This document shows, in pieces, positions 1-10,924 of a stretch of 64,000 nt of DNA. A model generated the notes under the pieces. It had not been told where the DNA came from. It saw nothing but the letters and a program-made list of their open reading frames with translations, and did no database searches. The position numbers were made by a program, and so were the translations under genes. The DNA lies in NCBI GenBank assembly GCA_963580285.1, contig OY757014.1, forward strand, positions 20,314,088 to 20,378,087, read 5' to 3'. Every line of letters starts with the position of its first letter. Position 1 is the stretch's first letter. Source of the DNA: Lucinisca nassula (taxonomy: Eukaryota; Mollusca; Bivalvia; Lucinida; Lucinidae).

Positions 1-612
1 TTGGCAGTTAATGCCGTTTTTCTATTTTCCCCTTTATAAGTCTATGGAAAATCTAAGCTGCCATAGCAACCAACCTCAAGAGCCGAATTTCACAAAAACA
101 CAAAACCTGTAAAGGCAAATATGGGGGATATTTTCATGAAGTCTCTGCCTCCTAGAGCATATGGTTTCTGAGGAGATGGTTTTTTTTAAGTATTTTTTTC
201 TTTTTTTTTTTGCATTTTGGTTTCCATGGCAACCAATAAAAAGAGCAGTAGGCCTAAAACCATATGGCAGAAAGTAGATTGCCTAAGGAACATTTCTATG
301 AAAGTTTTGTCAAAATATCTGCAGAGGTTTGGCAGTGAATGTCATTTTTCAACTTTCCCCATAATAAGTTTATGAAAACTCTAAGTTGCCATAGCAACCA
401 AACTGATGAGCCGATTATCATAAAAACACAATCTTTCAATCCCCCAGTCCAAGAATGCTACAAATAAAATTTGGGCTCAATCGGCCCACAGGCTTCAGAG
501 GAGATGTCGTTTGAAAGTGTTGACGCAGACGCAGACGACGCAGACGCCGCAGACGACGACGGACAACTGCCTATCCTATCAGCTCCCCCGGCGCCTTCGG
601 CTCTGGTGAGCT
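1..612 (-). mobile_element. Helentron ('pearl')-like repeat, cut by window edge
   Basis: On the minus strand this starts at about 612 with AGCTCACCAGAGCCGAAGGC, a short imperfect hairpin, followed by a CGTC-rich tract at 520-570 and then AT-rich sequence with two diverged repeats of a unit containing TTGGTTGCTATGGCAACTTA. The same head and units recur on the plus strand at 52229-52930, so both are copies of one family. A hairpin close to a CTAA end resembles Helitron/Helentron termini, and oyster pearl elements have this layout; the assignment is inferred. No protein is encoded. The other end lies outside the window. Confidence 0.55.
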
Positions 613-659
613 AAATAGATTCAGATTTCCATATTCCAGCATATTTTAAAAAGGGAGGT

Positions 660-1045
660 TTTCCTGCTTTATCTTGAGCAGATATGGTTTGTGTACACAT
701 TTGAATCGCCTCGTTGCAAGTACATGTATGTTGCGTGTACACATTAGACTCGCCGTGTTGCATGTATGATGTGTATACCCATTTAAATGACCTCAACGAG
801 GCGATTTTAATGAGTACACACAAGCTACATGTAACTAGGCGATTCTAATGAGTACACACAACATACGAGGCGATTCTAATGAGTACACACAAGATACCTG
901 TAACGATGCGATTCTAATGAGTAAACACAACATACGAGGCGATTCTTCTGAGTACACACAGCATAAGTGTTGAAACGATTCTAATGAGTACACGCACCAC
1001 ACCCGTTAAGGCGATTCTAATGAGTACACACAACATACCCTTTTC
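660..1045. repeat. Fold-back minisatellite, about 40-bp unit
   Basis: About seven direct copies of a unit containing GCGATTCTAATGAGTACACA run from 800 to 1045. Two or three copies in inverted orientation (GTGTACACATTAGAATCGCC-like) lie at 680-770, so the locus could form a large stem. The reading frame across it on the minus strand is a by-product of the repeat. Confidence 0.75.
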
Positions 1046-1482
1046 CATAGAAGATTTTTCCTTAAGTGATTCCCATTATGCCTCATTACTTGGCACTTTT
1101 AGTAAACCTCAATAATTCCAACTTCCCTTATCTCGAACACATTTTATGGACCAAAGGTTTTCAACTATTTGAAGTTTGACTGTACTTGCATTTAAAGGCA
1201 AATCAAATCAGTAATCAAAATGTTCCTTGCAATCGTAAATAATGTGCCCTCCAGGTCGGTTCCGGGCTTCTTCATACCTAAACCGTGGTCCCGTCTCCTT
1301 ATGATCATAGTGAAACCCAAACAACTAGTGCCAGCAACATGCTGGCATGCAGTACCTCGTTTTATTGTGTAATCTTTCTATGCATAGACACCTAAAGGAA
1401 TTGAAGTTTTGTTTGCAGTTTGTTTTCTTTACTGGAATGTTTTACAAGACTTTGTGCAATATTATTATCATTCCTCTTACAG

Positions 1483-1648
1483 TCACATATAAACTGGACT
1501 AATCTACCGGCGGAGGAGCGGCATTATGTTTTCAAATCAGGGACATTGTCTCAACCAGCTCACAGATATGTGTTTGGGGTTTCAGTGCAATCAAATGCGA
1601 GCAGTTCAGGCATTTTACTGTCTAGCTGTCTATATGGCGAAGACACAG
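1483..1648 (+). CDS. Host receptor gene, internal exon (second half of a FnIII-like domain)
   Basis: This 166-nt exon is bounded by a strong acceptor (pyrimidine-rich tract ending TTCCTCTTACAG at 1482) and a donor (ACACAG|GTACAG, GT at 1649-1650). It is open in one frame, starting in phase 0 and ending in phase 1, which fits the next exon at 19286. The encoded peptide begins SHINW and carries a YVFGVSVQSNASSS stretch like the F and G strands of a fibronectin-III repeat, plus two potential N-glycosylation sites (NWT, NAS). It is separated from the next recognised exon by a 17.6-kb intron filled with retroelements. The first half of its domain must lie left of the window. Exon status is inferred from splice signals and phase. 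Confidence 0.6.
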
Positions 1649-1849
1649 GTACAGTGAAGCAAACACTTTATTAGTTCTTGTACTCTCATTCCTATGCTTT
1701 AATATAGCACATCCGGCCTCTGTTGTTCAAAGCAATATTAATTGACTATCATGTATTTTTTGGAGGTCATGCATATTAACACTGAGGTCAAAAATCAATA
1801 ATCGTGTTTGTAATGGTGTCAATTAATAAAATTGTCATTAATCAAGCAA

Positions 1850-1970
1850 TTTTGTATTATCCAAGTTACATTGGCCTCGGCCTACGGCCTTCGGCCTCGG
1901 GCCAATAAGCTGACTTCGGACCTGTAACTGGGCCAATACGAAGTTACTTGATTGATAACATCAAATTATT
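1850..1970. repeat. GC-rich hairpin repeat in intron
   Basis: A GGCCTCGGCCTACGGCC block with internal inverted copies is flanked by GTTAC..TTGGCC and GGCCAATACGAAGTTAC, giving a hairpin about 70 bp across. It looks like a short palindromic transposon remnant. The rest of 1660-2800 is AT-rich intron in which I see no gene. Confidence 0.45.
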
Positions 1971-2809
1971 AGCTTAACAAGCTCGTCACATGTAGTGCCC
2001 AAATGTTAAAAAACTCTTCTAGAAAATACACTATCACATACTCCGCCAATGCAAAACGTACATCATTTTCAGTAAAAATATCACGGTATATACATGGTAA
2101 CCCTCGTAACAGCGTCAACAGTTTGCCTTTATAACGCATTTGCCGCATTACTATAATATGCAATAAAGTATCTTTGTCCCTTAAGTACTCTGAGAAAAAT
2201 GTTGCGGATATGTGTTAGAATCGCATCGCAGAGACGATTCTAGCAAATATCCCAAACATTTTGTTTTGTATTCAGAATACAATATTCTTCAATTTTCCAT
2301 AACTTCATCTTATCTTGTGCTAAGGACGTGTTGCCTTGAAAGTGTCGTTATAGAGCGTCTTGACAATACTACCAATTTTGGTTTGGCTGCAACATTTTAA
2401 TTCTGGCACTGCTGTATAATGTTTCTTTTTTATGTAAAAATCAAAGGCATGAACTGAAATATAGGGCCACCCAACTGGATCAAGGGCCTACCTACTTGTC
2501 AGTGATGATTATTGATTGGTCAATGCAATGTGTCATAATGATGCATGTTCAAATTTACATGTGATGTGTCGTTTTGAGGTCACAGAAGGAAAGTTGTCTT
2601 ACTTGAATGTCAAACATGATTGACTTGTGTCCACCGTGCTTTGTGACAATCCTTGTACATTCTTGCTATCCAAGACATAGAGGTAAAGCGAAATCCTTTG
2701 ATCTGACAATTTTGAAATCAGTTTTTAGTGATGAGACTGTTGCAGCTAAATCAAAAGGGGTAGTATATGAAAAGTCGATTAAAAGAGGATTGACTGTACC
2801 ATATTAAAA

Positions 2810-3091
2810 GTTTAATGCTATGTTTGCTGAGTGCCTAATACTTGTTTCTGATCTTGATATTGCTCTAACACTCCTGATAATTCTGATTGTGAAAAATCAG
2901 TGTACTACTATCCTCCTGCTGGTCATATTATTACTGGCATTTTAAAAATTATTCCTGATTCTAGGATACGTAATATAGTTTCTAAAGGACCTAAATATCG
3001 ATTTCCTTCTAAAATTGATTTCAATAAATATAGAGATGAAATCACTGCTGCCTTGAATGAATTTGGTAATCGATGGTGTAAAGTAGTTTAG
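2810..3091 (+). pseudogene. 5' fragment of Penelope-like reverse transcriptase
   Basis: The plus strand encodes the N-terminal segment of the RT family in this window: YPPAGHIITGILKIIPDSRI, then a KGPKYRFPSKIDF-type motif and an EITAALNEFGNRWCK segment. The last part matches the minus-strand N-terminus of the copy at 14122-14456. The reading frame stops just after RWCK, where it runs into the inverted RT copy at 3150. Only the 5' part is present, so this is a truncated, inactive piece. Confidence 0.6.
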
Positions 3092-3149
3092 GTCGTAGTA
3101 CCAAAGCGTTAATCCAAAATCATTAGTCCATAGACAAAATGGCAAATAT

Positions 3150-4740
3150 TAATGTTCAGATCAACAGACATGGACTCCAGAAGAGTGTAATCAGGCGTCC
3201 GCGGATAGTAAGCATTACTTGGTAAGCAAGCTTCGCCCACCATGCCCATCGACCCGAACGAAGAAAAGGTGTAAATGCCGAGAAGGGTAAGTCCGAGATT
3301 TTGGAAGTCTTCCTATGGCTTTCCATTGGCAAACATATCAGAAATAATTCTGGAAATGGCCACATTGTACGGATCAACAAGATCATGGTGCCTCCCATTG
3401 GACTTCTTTAGTGTTGATACCAGTTTGGGTTTTTGGTACCCCTGGCATAACAACCTGGTAGTGAGCACCTTCCCACGTTCCATAAAGTCCTGATACTTGG
3501 AACAGGCTCTAGCATAACGGATTAACTGTGAAACGTAAACTCCATATACTGGTACAGACGGGATATTACTGCTCAGGAAGGGAAAGTTAACAATGGGAAA
3601 ATTGAAGTCATCTTGTTTATGGAACAGCCTAGTAGTAAGCTTCCCGTTGTCAATATAGAGATAACAATCCAAGTATGAGGAGGAGGTTGCAGTCTCTGTT
3701 GTTTCCTTAATTTCAAGTTCACGTGGATAGATGAATTCCAAGTACTCTGCGAATTTAGCATTTTTAGAGACAATTAATCATCTATATACCTGTAGGTGAA
3801 ATTGAATTGTTGTGCAAGGCGTTTCTTGCCTGCTTTGAGGAGACCTTGTACAAACTCCGCCTCATACGAGTACAAGAACAAGTCGGCAAGCAACGGTGCA
3901 CTATTAATACCCATTGGTATGCCAATTGTTTGCTGAAATAATAGGCCACTGAACTCCACGAAAATATTGTCAATTAGATATTCCAGCATCCTTATGACAT
4001 ATGCATCAGTGTACTTTTGTGGTGCATCAGAGTGATCTCGAACGAAGTATGTGTCTTTGTAGCAAAGGACAACATAGCGACGGTTACCATTCTTGTGGAA
4101 AAAACATTAATTTATGATTTCCTTGAGTTTAGATTTCAATTTATCATGAGGAATAGTTGTGTAGAGTGTTGAGAAATCGAAAGATTTTATGCTGTTTACT
4201 GAGAGAAAAGACTGTGATTGAAGATGTTCTAGAAGCTCTTTGGAGTTTTTCAAGATCCACATCTGATTCACACCACTTATGGCATATGCAGTGTCACAAT
4301 ATTTCTGAAGGCCATCTTTAACTGCAGTAAGGATTCGTGTTTGGATCTGTGAAAGAGGCTTCGTTGAGCACTTAGCTGAACCCGCGATATATCTCTACTT
4401 GTATGAATCCTTGTAGGAATCCAGTACAACTTAAGAAGTTCCATATATTCCTCTGGGAGGGAAATTCCAAAGGAAAGCATCACCGATTGGTGGTTTTGCA
4501 GAATTTCACCTTTGGACAAAGAAGAAAGATTATATGTTGGGTTGCCTGTCATAGTGCTCAAACCAAGCTCTTCTTTTAAGCAGTTTATATGGTGTGTTTT
4601 GCAAACAAACACAGTATTGTTAGATGCCTTGTCAGCTGGAACAACGACAAACTTTTGATGGATTTCTGCTGAACCAGCAGCAACATCTGGATTATCCAAC
4701 AGCGAATAATGTCGGCGAGACATGGTTCTGCTGAGTACTG
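3150..4740 (-). pseudogene. Decayed Penelope-like RT, second family
   Basis: Minus-strand pieces in order are a KFVVVPADKASNNTVFVCK block (about 4630-4660), a KLYWIP block (about 4430), the RT signature IGIPMGINSAPLLADLFLYS (about 3870-3930), YRYIDD (about 3780-3795), and a C-terminal YGVYVSQLIRYARACSKYQD block (about 3480-3545). They lie in different frames with stops between them; for example a stop directly follows YIDD. The order and motifs match the related family at 5074-6562 but at only moderate similarity, so this is an older, distinct lineage. About 600 bp between 3990 and 4277 retain only traces of coding. Confidence 0.75.
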
Positions 4741-5073
4741 TTATACGTCTGTAAACGAGAGTGAGTGAAGCATAAAGTTCTGAAAGAATGAAAACTTAGC
4801 ATTCTGAAATTAGTGAACAAACGCATTTCTTTTTATTCGCAAAATACGAACTTATTTCCTCCTAAACCTAAGACGTCTTAACGTCGCCTTAAACTAGGTA
4901 TTCAAGAATTTCATAGGATGTTTGTTTTGGCTCCAGCTGATAAGGCCGCTAACAATGTGGTCGTTGTTTGACGGCTTCACCATGTTAACACTCTTCAGCA
5001 AGAACTTAGTGGTACTAAGGCCTATGAACTTCAGCCTTTAGCTGTAAAGAGGGCTTAGGAGTTAGGAGGCCTA

Positions 5074-6562
5074 TGTTAACTCGCTTAAGCAGGAGCTTGG
5101 TGGTACTAAGGCCTATGAACTTCAGCCTTTAGCTGAAGAGAGAGCTATAGTAGATAAACATGTTTGTCTTTCAGCCACCAAGTTTGCTGTGTGTGTTAAC
5201 GAAGGCCAAGACAAGCTTCCTACGCTATACTGGTTACCAAAACTTCATAAAAAACCTTACAAAGCACGGTTTATTGCAAATTCTAGCTCTTGCACTACCA
5301 CTGAACTTTCTAAATTATTAACTTCCTGTCTTACTGCTATTAAAACGCATGTAATTAAATATTGTGATAAAGTCTTTGAAAGATCAGGAAGAAATCTGTT
5401 TTGGTCTATAAAAAATTCGAATGAGGTTTTAAATAAATTGAAATCTAGACATTTTCGTGCTTCTAGTCTGTCTACCTACGATTTTTCCACTCTTTACACT
5501 ACACTTCCTCATAATCTTATAAAAGAAAAGCTTAATGATTTAATTGAATGGGCTTTTCACAGAGAAGATTCTCTCTATCTTGCATGTAATGTCAGAAATG
5601 CATTTTTCACTTCTAAAGAGCATAAGAATTATACACTTTGGTCATGTCAGAAAGTGTGTGATGCCCTCACCTTTCTACTTGACAATATTTATATTAGATT
5701 CGGTACTAAGTTATTTAGACAAATTGTGGGTATTCCGATGGGTACTAATTGCGCACCTCTTGTGGCTGATCTGTTCTTGTATTGTTATGAAAGAGACTTC
5801 ATTTTGTCGCTTTCCATTGATAACCAATCTGAAATTATTGAAGCTTTTAGCTCTACTTCTAGATATTTAGATGATTTATTAAATATTGATAATACCTATT
5901 TTGATGGTTTGATCAGTCAGATTTACCCCCTAGAACTTCAGTTAAATAAAGCAAATTCTTCTGATACCGAGGCCCCGTTTTTGGATTTACATCTATCTAT
6001 TGTAGATGGATTTGTTTCGTGCAAAATTTATGATAAACGCGATGACTTTGATTTTGAGATTGTAAATTTTCCTTTTTTGGATGGTGATGTTCCTCGTGCG
6101 CCATCCTATGGCGTTTATATTTCGCAATTAATTCGATTTGCTAGAGTGTGTAGTCATGTTACTGACTTCAACACTCGTAATAAATTATTAACGGCTAAAC
6201 TCCTTAATCAGGGTTATCGGTACCATAAACTACGCAAAGCCTTTTCAAAATTTTATAGACGCCATTCTGATTTAATTTCAAAATTCAATATTGGACTTAA
6301 ATCTCTTCTGCAACAAGGTCTATCGGAACCCGAATTTTATGGTGACTTAGTATATAAATTCAGAAAAATACATAACCGCAATGACTTCAGCACCCAATTT
6401 CGTAAAATCATTCTTCGATATAAAAAGATTGGGTACAACATGGATATTATACGACAGACTGCATGCATGGTAGTTAACCCAATCACGGTTGGCAACTTTG
6501 CTTCCCTCTTTAATTGCACGCCGGTGGGTCAGGCCTCAGATTCTATGACGGCTCCAACGTAA
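5074..6562 (+). CDS. Reverse transcriptase of Penelope-like element (copy A)
   Basis: The frame is stop-free from about 5074; the first ATG is at 5189 and gives 457 residues. In that numbering motif A is YDFSTLYTT (Asp98), motif B is GIPMGTNCAPLVADLFLY (181-198) and motif C is YLDD (226-229). An N-terminal LPTLYWLPKLHKKPYKARF segment resembles the RT finger region of Penelope-type enzymes. The protein ends at SMTAPT with no GIY-YIG endonuclease that I can see. The true N-terminus lies upstream behind a TGA near 4970 and a duplication, so the full enzyme is not encoded here. It would synthesise cDNA from element RNA at the insertion site. It is nearly identical to 9365-10333, so the family moved recently. 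Confidence 0.75.
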
Positions 6563-7127
6563 AGGCTTATCGAAAATTAGAGAGATAATGTTGGTTGGTG
6601 CCTGATGCTCTGTCTCTGGTCGGGCTCATCGGAGTCTAACTGTTGGTTTTCTTTTGCTCCAGCATTTCTGTGGTTTCTTGCTGTCGAGTCCTCACCGTTG
6701 TCTCACCTCCGTGGTTCTTTGATTTTTGTGTTCACGGAGATGTTGCACTGATGAGTGAGGAGGCCTTCATGCGGACTGAACAAATTATTTGTCTAAATCG
6801 CGACGGAAGTAAGGGCGAGGATTGTGGCCACGTAAAATCGATTTAAGCCCCCCAGTGGAAATCTTCCACTGACCGTTCCAAGGCGGCTATTCTGTGGCGA
6901 TTTATTTATGTTGTTGTTTGTTACTTACTGTGTGTATCACTTGAGTCTTTTGGTTTTGGATGGCCATATGGCCATTTTGTGGGAAAGTAACTGTCCTTAT
7001 GGCCTTCCTTTGTTTAGGTTTCCATTATGGTCTGGTCGCTTAATGTTTGTATTTCTTTCCCTTTGGTGTCTTTTATGGGTGGAGTAAGTTAATTGTATCA
7101 ATTCCTGATCTTTGTTTTACTTCTACT
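6563..7127 (+). repeat. 3' tail module of Penelope-like family (full length)
   Basis: This non-coding module follows the RT stop. It begins with AGAGAGATAATGTTGGTTGG, passes CATGCGGACTGAACAAATTA and GCGACGGAAGTAAGGGCGAG, and ends at TTGTTTTACTTCTACT. The same module, whole or 5'-truncated but always with the same 3' end type, occurs at least ten more times in the window on both strands. That pattern fits reverse transcription starting at the 3' end. Short open frames inside it are not conserved as protein. Confidence 0.8.
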
Positions 7128-7489
7128 TCATGCGGACTGAACAAATTATTTGTCTAAATCGCGACGGAAGTAAGGGCGAGGACTGTGGCCACGTAAAATC
7201 GATTTAAGCCCCCCAGTGGAAATCTTCCACTGACCGTTCCAAGGCGGCTCTTCTGTGGCGATTTATTTTTGTTGTTGTTTGTTACTTACTGTGTGTATCA
7301 CTTGTGTCTTTTAATTTTGGATGGCCATATGGCCATTTTGTGGGAAAGTAACTGTCCATACGGCCTTCCTTTGTTTAGGTTTCCATTATGGTCTGGTCGC
7401 TTTATGTTTGTATTTCTTTCCCTTTGGTGTCTTTTATGTATGGAGTAAGTTAATTGTATCAATTCCTGATCTTTGTTTTACTTCTACTT
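7128..7489 (+). repeat. 5'-truncated tail module in tandem
   Basis: Starts at CATGCGGACTGAACAAATTA directly after the preceding tail ends in CTTCTACTT, and ends at 7489 in the same way. It forms a head-to-tail dimer of tails. Confidence 0.8.
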
Positions 7490-7740
7490 TAGTTGATGAC
7501 CACATTTGTCATTCAGCCACCAAGTTGGCTGTCTGTTTTACAGAAGGCCAAGACAAGCTTCCTACGTTATATTGGTTACTTAAACTTCATAAAAAGATAC
7601 AAAGCAAGGTTTATTGCCAATTCAAGCTCTTGTACCACCACTGAACTATCCAAATTATTAACTTCATGTTTTACTGCCATCAAAAAAAAAAACATATGAT
7701 AAAATATTGCGACAAAGTATTCGAAAGATCAGGTAGAAAG
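7490..7740 (+). pseudogene. 5'- and 3'-truncated RT fragment (copy A')
   Basis: Encodes the segment DDHICHSATKLAVCFTEGQD and the following LPTLYWLLKLHKK region, with a frameshift near 7590 and a run of A at 7682. It ends near the RSGR motif where it meets the inverted tail at 7741. Confidence 0.7.
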
Positions 7741-8425
7741 TAGAAGTAAAACAAAGATCAGAAATCGATTCAATTAACTTACTCCACCCATCAAAGACAC
7801 CAAAAGGGAAAGAAACACAAACATGAAGCGACCAGACGATAATGGAAATCTAAACAAAGGAAGGCCATAAGGACAGTTACTTCCCCACAAAATGGCCATA
7901 TGGCCGTCCAAAATAAAAAGACACAAGTGATACACACAGTAAGTAACAAACAACAACATAAATAAATCGCCACAGAAGAACCGCCTTGGAACGGTCAGTA
8001 GAAAGATTTCCACTGGGAGGCTTAAATCGATTTTACGTGGCTACAATCCTCGCCCTTACTTCCGTCGCGATTTAGACAAACAATTTGTTCAGTCCGCATG
8101 AAGGCCTCCTAACTCATCAATGCAACATCTCCGTGAACACAAATAATCAAAGAACCACAGAGATGAAACAACGGTGAGGACTCGACAGCAAGAAACCACT
8201 GAAATGCTGGAGCAAAAGAAAACCAACAGTTAGACTCCGATGGGCCCGGCCAGAGACAGAGCATCAGGCACCAACCAACATTACCTTGAACTAGATCTCT
8301 CTAATTCTCAATAAGCCTGGGAAGTTTGGGGGTAAATCTGATTGATCAAACCATCTAAATAGGTATTATCAATATTTAAGAAATCATCTAAATATCTAGA
8401 AGTGGAGCTAAAAGCTTCAGAACTT
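7741..8425 (-). mobile_element. Inverted tail module with short RT remnant
   Basis: The minus-strand tail module runs from 8318 to 7741. Upstream of it (8425-8330) is a short RT piece around YLDD with a stop-free stretch to QIYP. The RT C-terminus between QIYP and the tail is deleted. It meets plus-strand copy B at about 8425 in opposite orientation. Confidence 0.7.
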
Positions 8426-9049
8426 TAGTTAAATAGTAAATTCTTCTGATACCGAGGCCCCGTTGTTGGATTTACAGCTATCTATTGTAGATGGGTTTGT
8501 TTTGTGCAAAATTTATGATAAACGCGATGACTTTGGTTTTGAGATTGTAAATTTTCCTTTGATGGATGGTGATGTTCCTCGTGCGCTATCCTATAGCGTT
8601 TATGTTTCGCAATTAAATCGATTTGCTAGAGTGTGTATTCATGTAACTGACTTCAACACTCGTATTAAATTATTAACTGTTAAACTTCTTAATCAGGGTT
8701 ATCGGTACCATAAACTACGCAAAGCCTTTTCAAAATTTTATAGACGCCATTCTGATTTAATTTCAAAATTCAATATTGGACTTAAATCTCTTATGCAACA
8801 AGGTCTATCGGAACCCGAATTTTATGGTGACTTAGTATATAAATTCAGAAAAATATATAACCGCAATGACTTTAGCACCCAATTTCGTCAAATAATTCTT
8901 CGATATAAAAAGATTGGGTACAACATGGATATTATACGACAGACTGCATGCATGCTAGTTAACCCAATCACGGTTGGCAACTTTGCTTCCCTCTTTAATT
9001 GCACGCCGGTGGGTCAGGCCTCAGTTTCTATGACGGTTCCAACGTAAAG
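8426..9049 (+). pseudogene. RT C-terminal fragment, copy B
   Basis: An open frame of 194 residues (from 8463) covers the RT C-terminal third from LSIVDGFV to SMTVPT, matching copy A residues about 263-457 with scattered substitutions. It lacks all catalytic motifs. Directly after its stop the sequence jumps to the 5' part of copy C with no tail between them. Confidence 0.75.
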
Positions 9050-10924
9050 GCTATGGTGTAAGCGAGAGTATGTTGAGCATAAAGCTCTTAAGGACTGGAA
9101 ACTTAGCATTTTAAAACTAGTGAATAAACGCATTTCTTTCTATTCTCAAAATACTAACTTATTACCTCCTAAGCCCAAGACGTCTTTACGTCATCTTAAA
9201 CTAGGTATTCAAGAATTCATAAGAAGTTTGTTTTGGCCCCTGCAGACAAGGCCGCTAACAACGTCGTCGTTGTGTGACGGCTCCACTATGTTAACACGCT
9301 TAAGCAGGAGCTTGGTGGTACTAAGGCCTATGAACTTCAGCCTTTAGCAAAAGAGAGAGCTATAGTGGATGAACATGTTTGTCTTTCAGCCACCAAGTTT
9401 GCTGTGTGTGTTAACGAAGGCCAAGACAAGCTTCCTACGCTATACTGGTTACCAAAACTTCATAAAAAACCTTACAAAGCACGGTTTATTGCAAATTCTA
9501 GCTCTTGTACTACCACTGAACTTTCTAAATTATTAACTTCCTGTCTTACTGCTATTAAAACGCATGTAATTAAATATTGTGATAAAGTCTTTGAAATATC
9601 AGGAAGAAATCTGTTTTGGTCTATAAAAAATTCGAAAGAGGTTTTAAATAAATTGAAATCTAGACATTTTCGTGCTTCTAGTCTGTCTACCTACGATTTT
9701 TCCACTCTTTACACTACACTTCCTCATAATCTTATAAAAGAAAAGCTTAATGATTTAATTGAATGGGCTTTTCACAGAGAAGATTCTCTCTATCTTGCAT
9801 GTAATGTCAGAAATGCATTTTTCACTTCTAAAGAGCATAAGAATTATACACTTTGGTCATGTCAGAAAGTGTGTGATGCCCTCACCTTTCTACTTGACAA
9901 TATTTATATTAGATTCGGTACTAAGTTATTTAGACAAATTGTGGGTATTCCGATGGGTACTAATTGCGCACCTCTTGTGGCTGATCTGTTCTTGTATTGT
10001 TATGAAAGAGACTTCATTTTGTCGCTTTCCATTGATAACCAATCTGAAATTATTGAAGCTTTTAGCTCTACTTCTAGATATTTAGATGATTTATTAAATA
10101 TTGATAATACCTATTTTGATGGTTTGATCAGTCAGATTTACCCCCTAGAACTTCAGTTAAATAAAGCAAATTCTTCTGATACCGAGGCCCCGTTTTTGGA
10201 TTTACATCTATCTATTGTAGATGGATTTGTTTCGTGCAAAACTTATGATACACGCGATGACTTTGATTTTGAGATTGTAAATTTTCCTTTTTTGGATGGT
10301 GATGTTCCATGTGCGCCATCCTATGGCGTTTAAATTTCGCAATTAATTCGATTTGCTAGAGTGTGTAGTCATGTAACTGACTTCAACGCTCGTAATAAAT
10401 TATTAACGGCTAAACTCCTTAATCAGGGTTATCGGTACCATAAACTACGCAAAGTAGAAGTAAAACAAAGATCAGGAATAGATACAATTAACTTACTCCA
10501 TCCATAAAAGACACCAAAGGGAAAGAAATACAAACATTAAGCGACCAGACCATAATGGAAACCTAAACAAAGGAAGGCCATATGGACAGTTACAGTTACA
10601 GCCTTTTCAAAATTTTATAGACGCCATTCTGATTTAATATCAAAATTCAATATTGGACTTAAATCTCTTCTGCAACAAGGTCTATCGGAATCCGAATTTT
10701 ATGGTGACATAGTATATAAATTCAGAAAAATATATAACCGCAATGACTTCAGCACCCAATTTTGTAAAATCATTCTTCGATATAAAAAGATTGGTTACAA
10801 CATGGATATTATACGACAGACTGCATGCATGGTAGTTAACCAAATCACGGTTGGCAACTTTGCTTCCCTCTTTAATTGCACGCCGGTGGGTCAGGCCTCA
10901 GATTCTATGACGGCTCCAACGTAA
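9050..10924 (+). pseudogene. RT of Penelope-like element, copy C, interrupted
   Basis: The copy starts at the RWCKREYV segment and runs through motifs A, B and C to SMTAPT (stop 10922-10924). It has an in-frame TGA near 9278 (see findings). In 9365-10333 it matches copy A almost exactly, but TAT to TAA at 10331-10333 truncates the protein after YGV, and a minus-strand tail fragment (10455-10600) splits the C-terminal coding region. The intact frame from 9365 gives 322 residues with YDFS, GIPMGTNCAPLVADLF and YLDD, enough for the polymerase core. Confidence 0.75.
10455..10600 (-). mobile_element. Tail fragment inserted in copy C
   Basis: About 146 bp of the 3' end of the tail module (minus strand, starting TAGAAGTAAAACAAAGATCA) sits inside the RT frame. 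Removing it rejoins the words CGCAAAG and CCTTTTC found contiguous in copies A and B. The inner end has a duplicated GTTACA. It is an independent insertion of a severely 5'-truncated element. Confidence 0.8.

Larger units (their letters stand above)
4741..7127 (+). mobile_element. Penelope-like element, copy A
   Basis: This is the most complete copy of the younger family. It has a decayed N-terminal part (4741-5070), an open RT frame to 6562 and a non-coding 3' tail to 7127. A block of about 60 bp (about 4984-5041) with the words AGTGGTACTAAGGCCTATGA and CTTCAGCCTTTAGCTG recurs at about 5073-5135, an internal duplication that breaks the frame. A second, 5'-truncated tail and then a truncated RT follow head to tail, an arrangement typical of Penelope elements. 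Confidence 0.7.

Noticed and set aside
6700..7250. CTGATGAG followed by GAAC and the hairpin CAAATTATTTG in the Penelope tail, considered as a hammerhead ribozyme
   Set aside because: Stem II next to the core does not pair (GTT against ACT out of register), and the essential third A after GAA is C in the copies I compared. I treat the match as chance.
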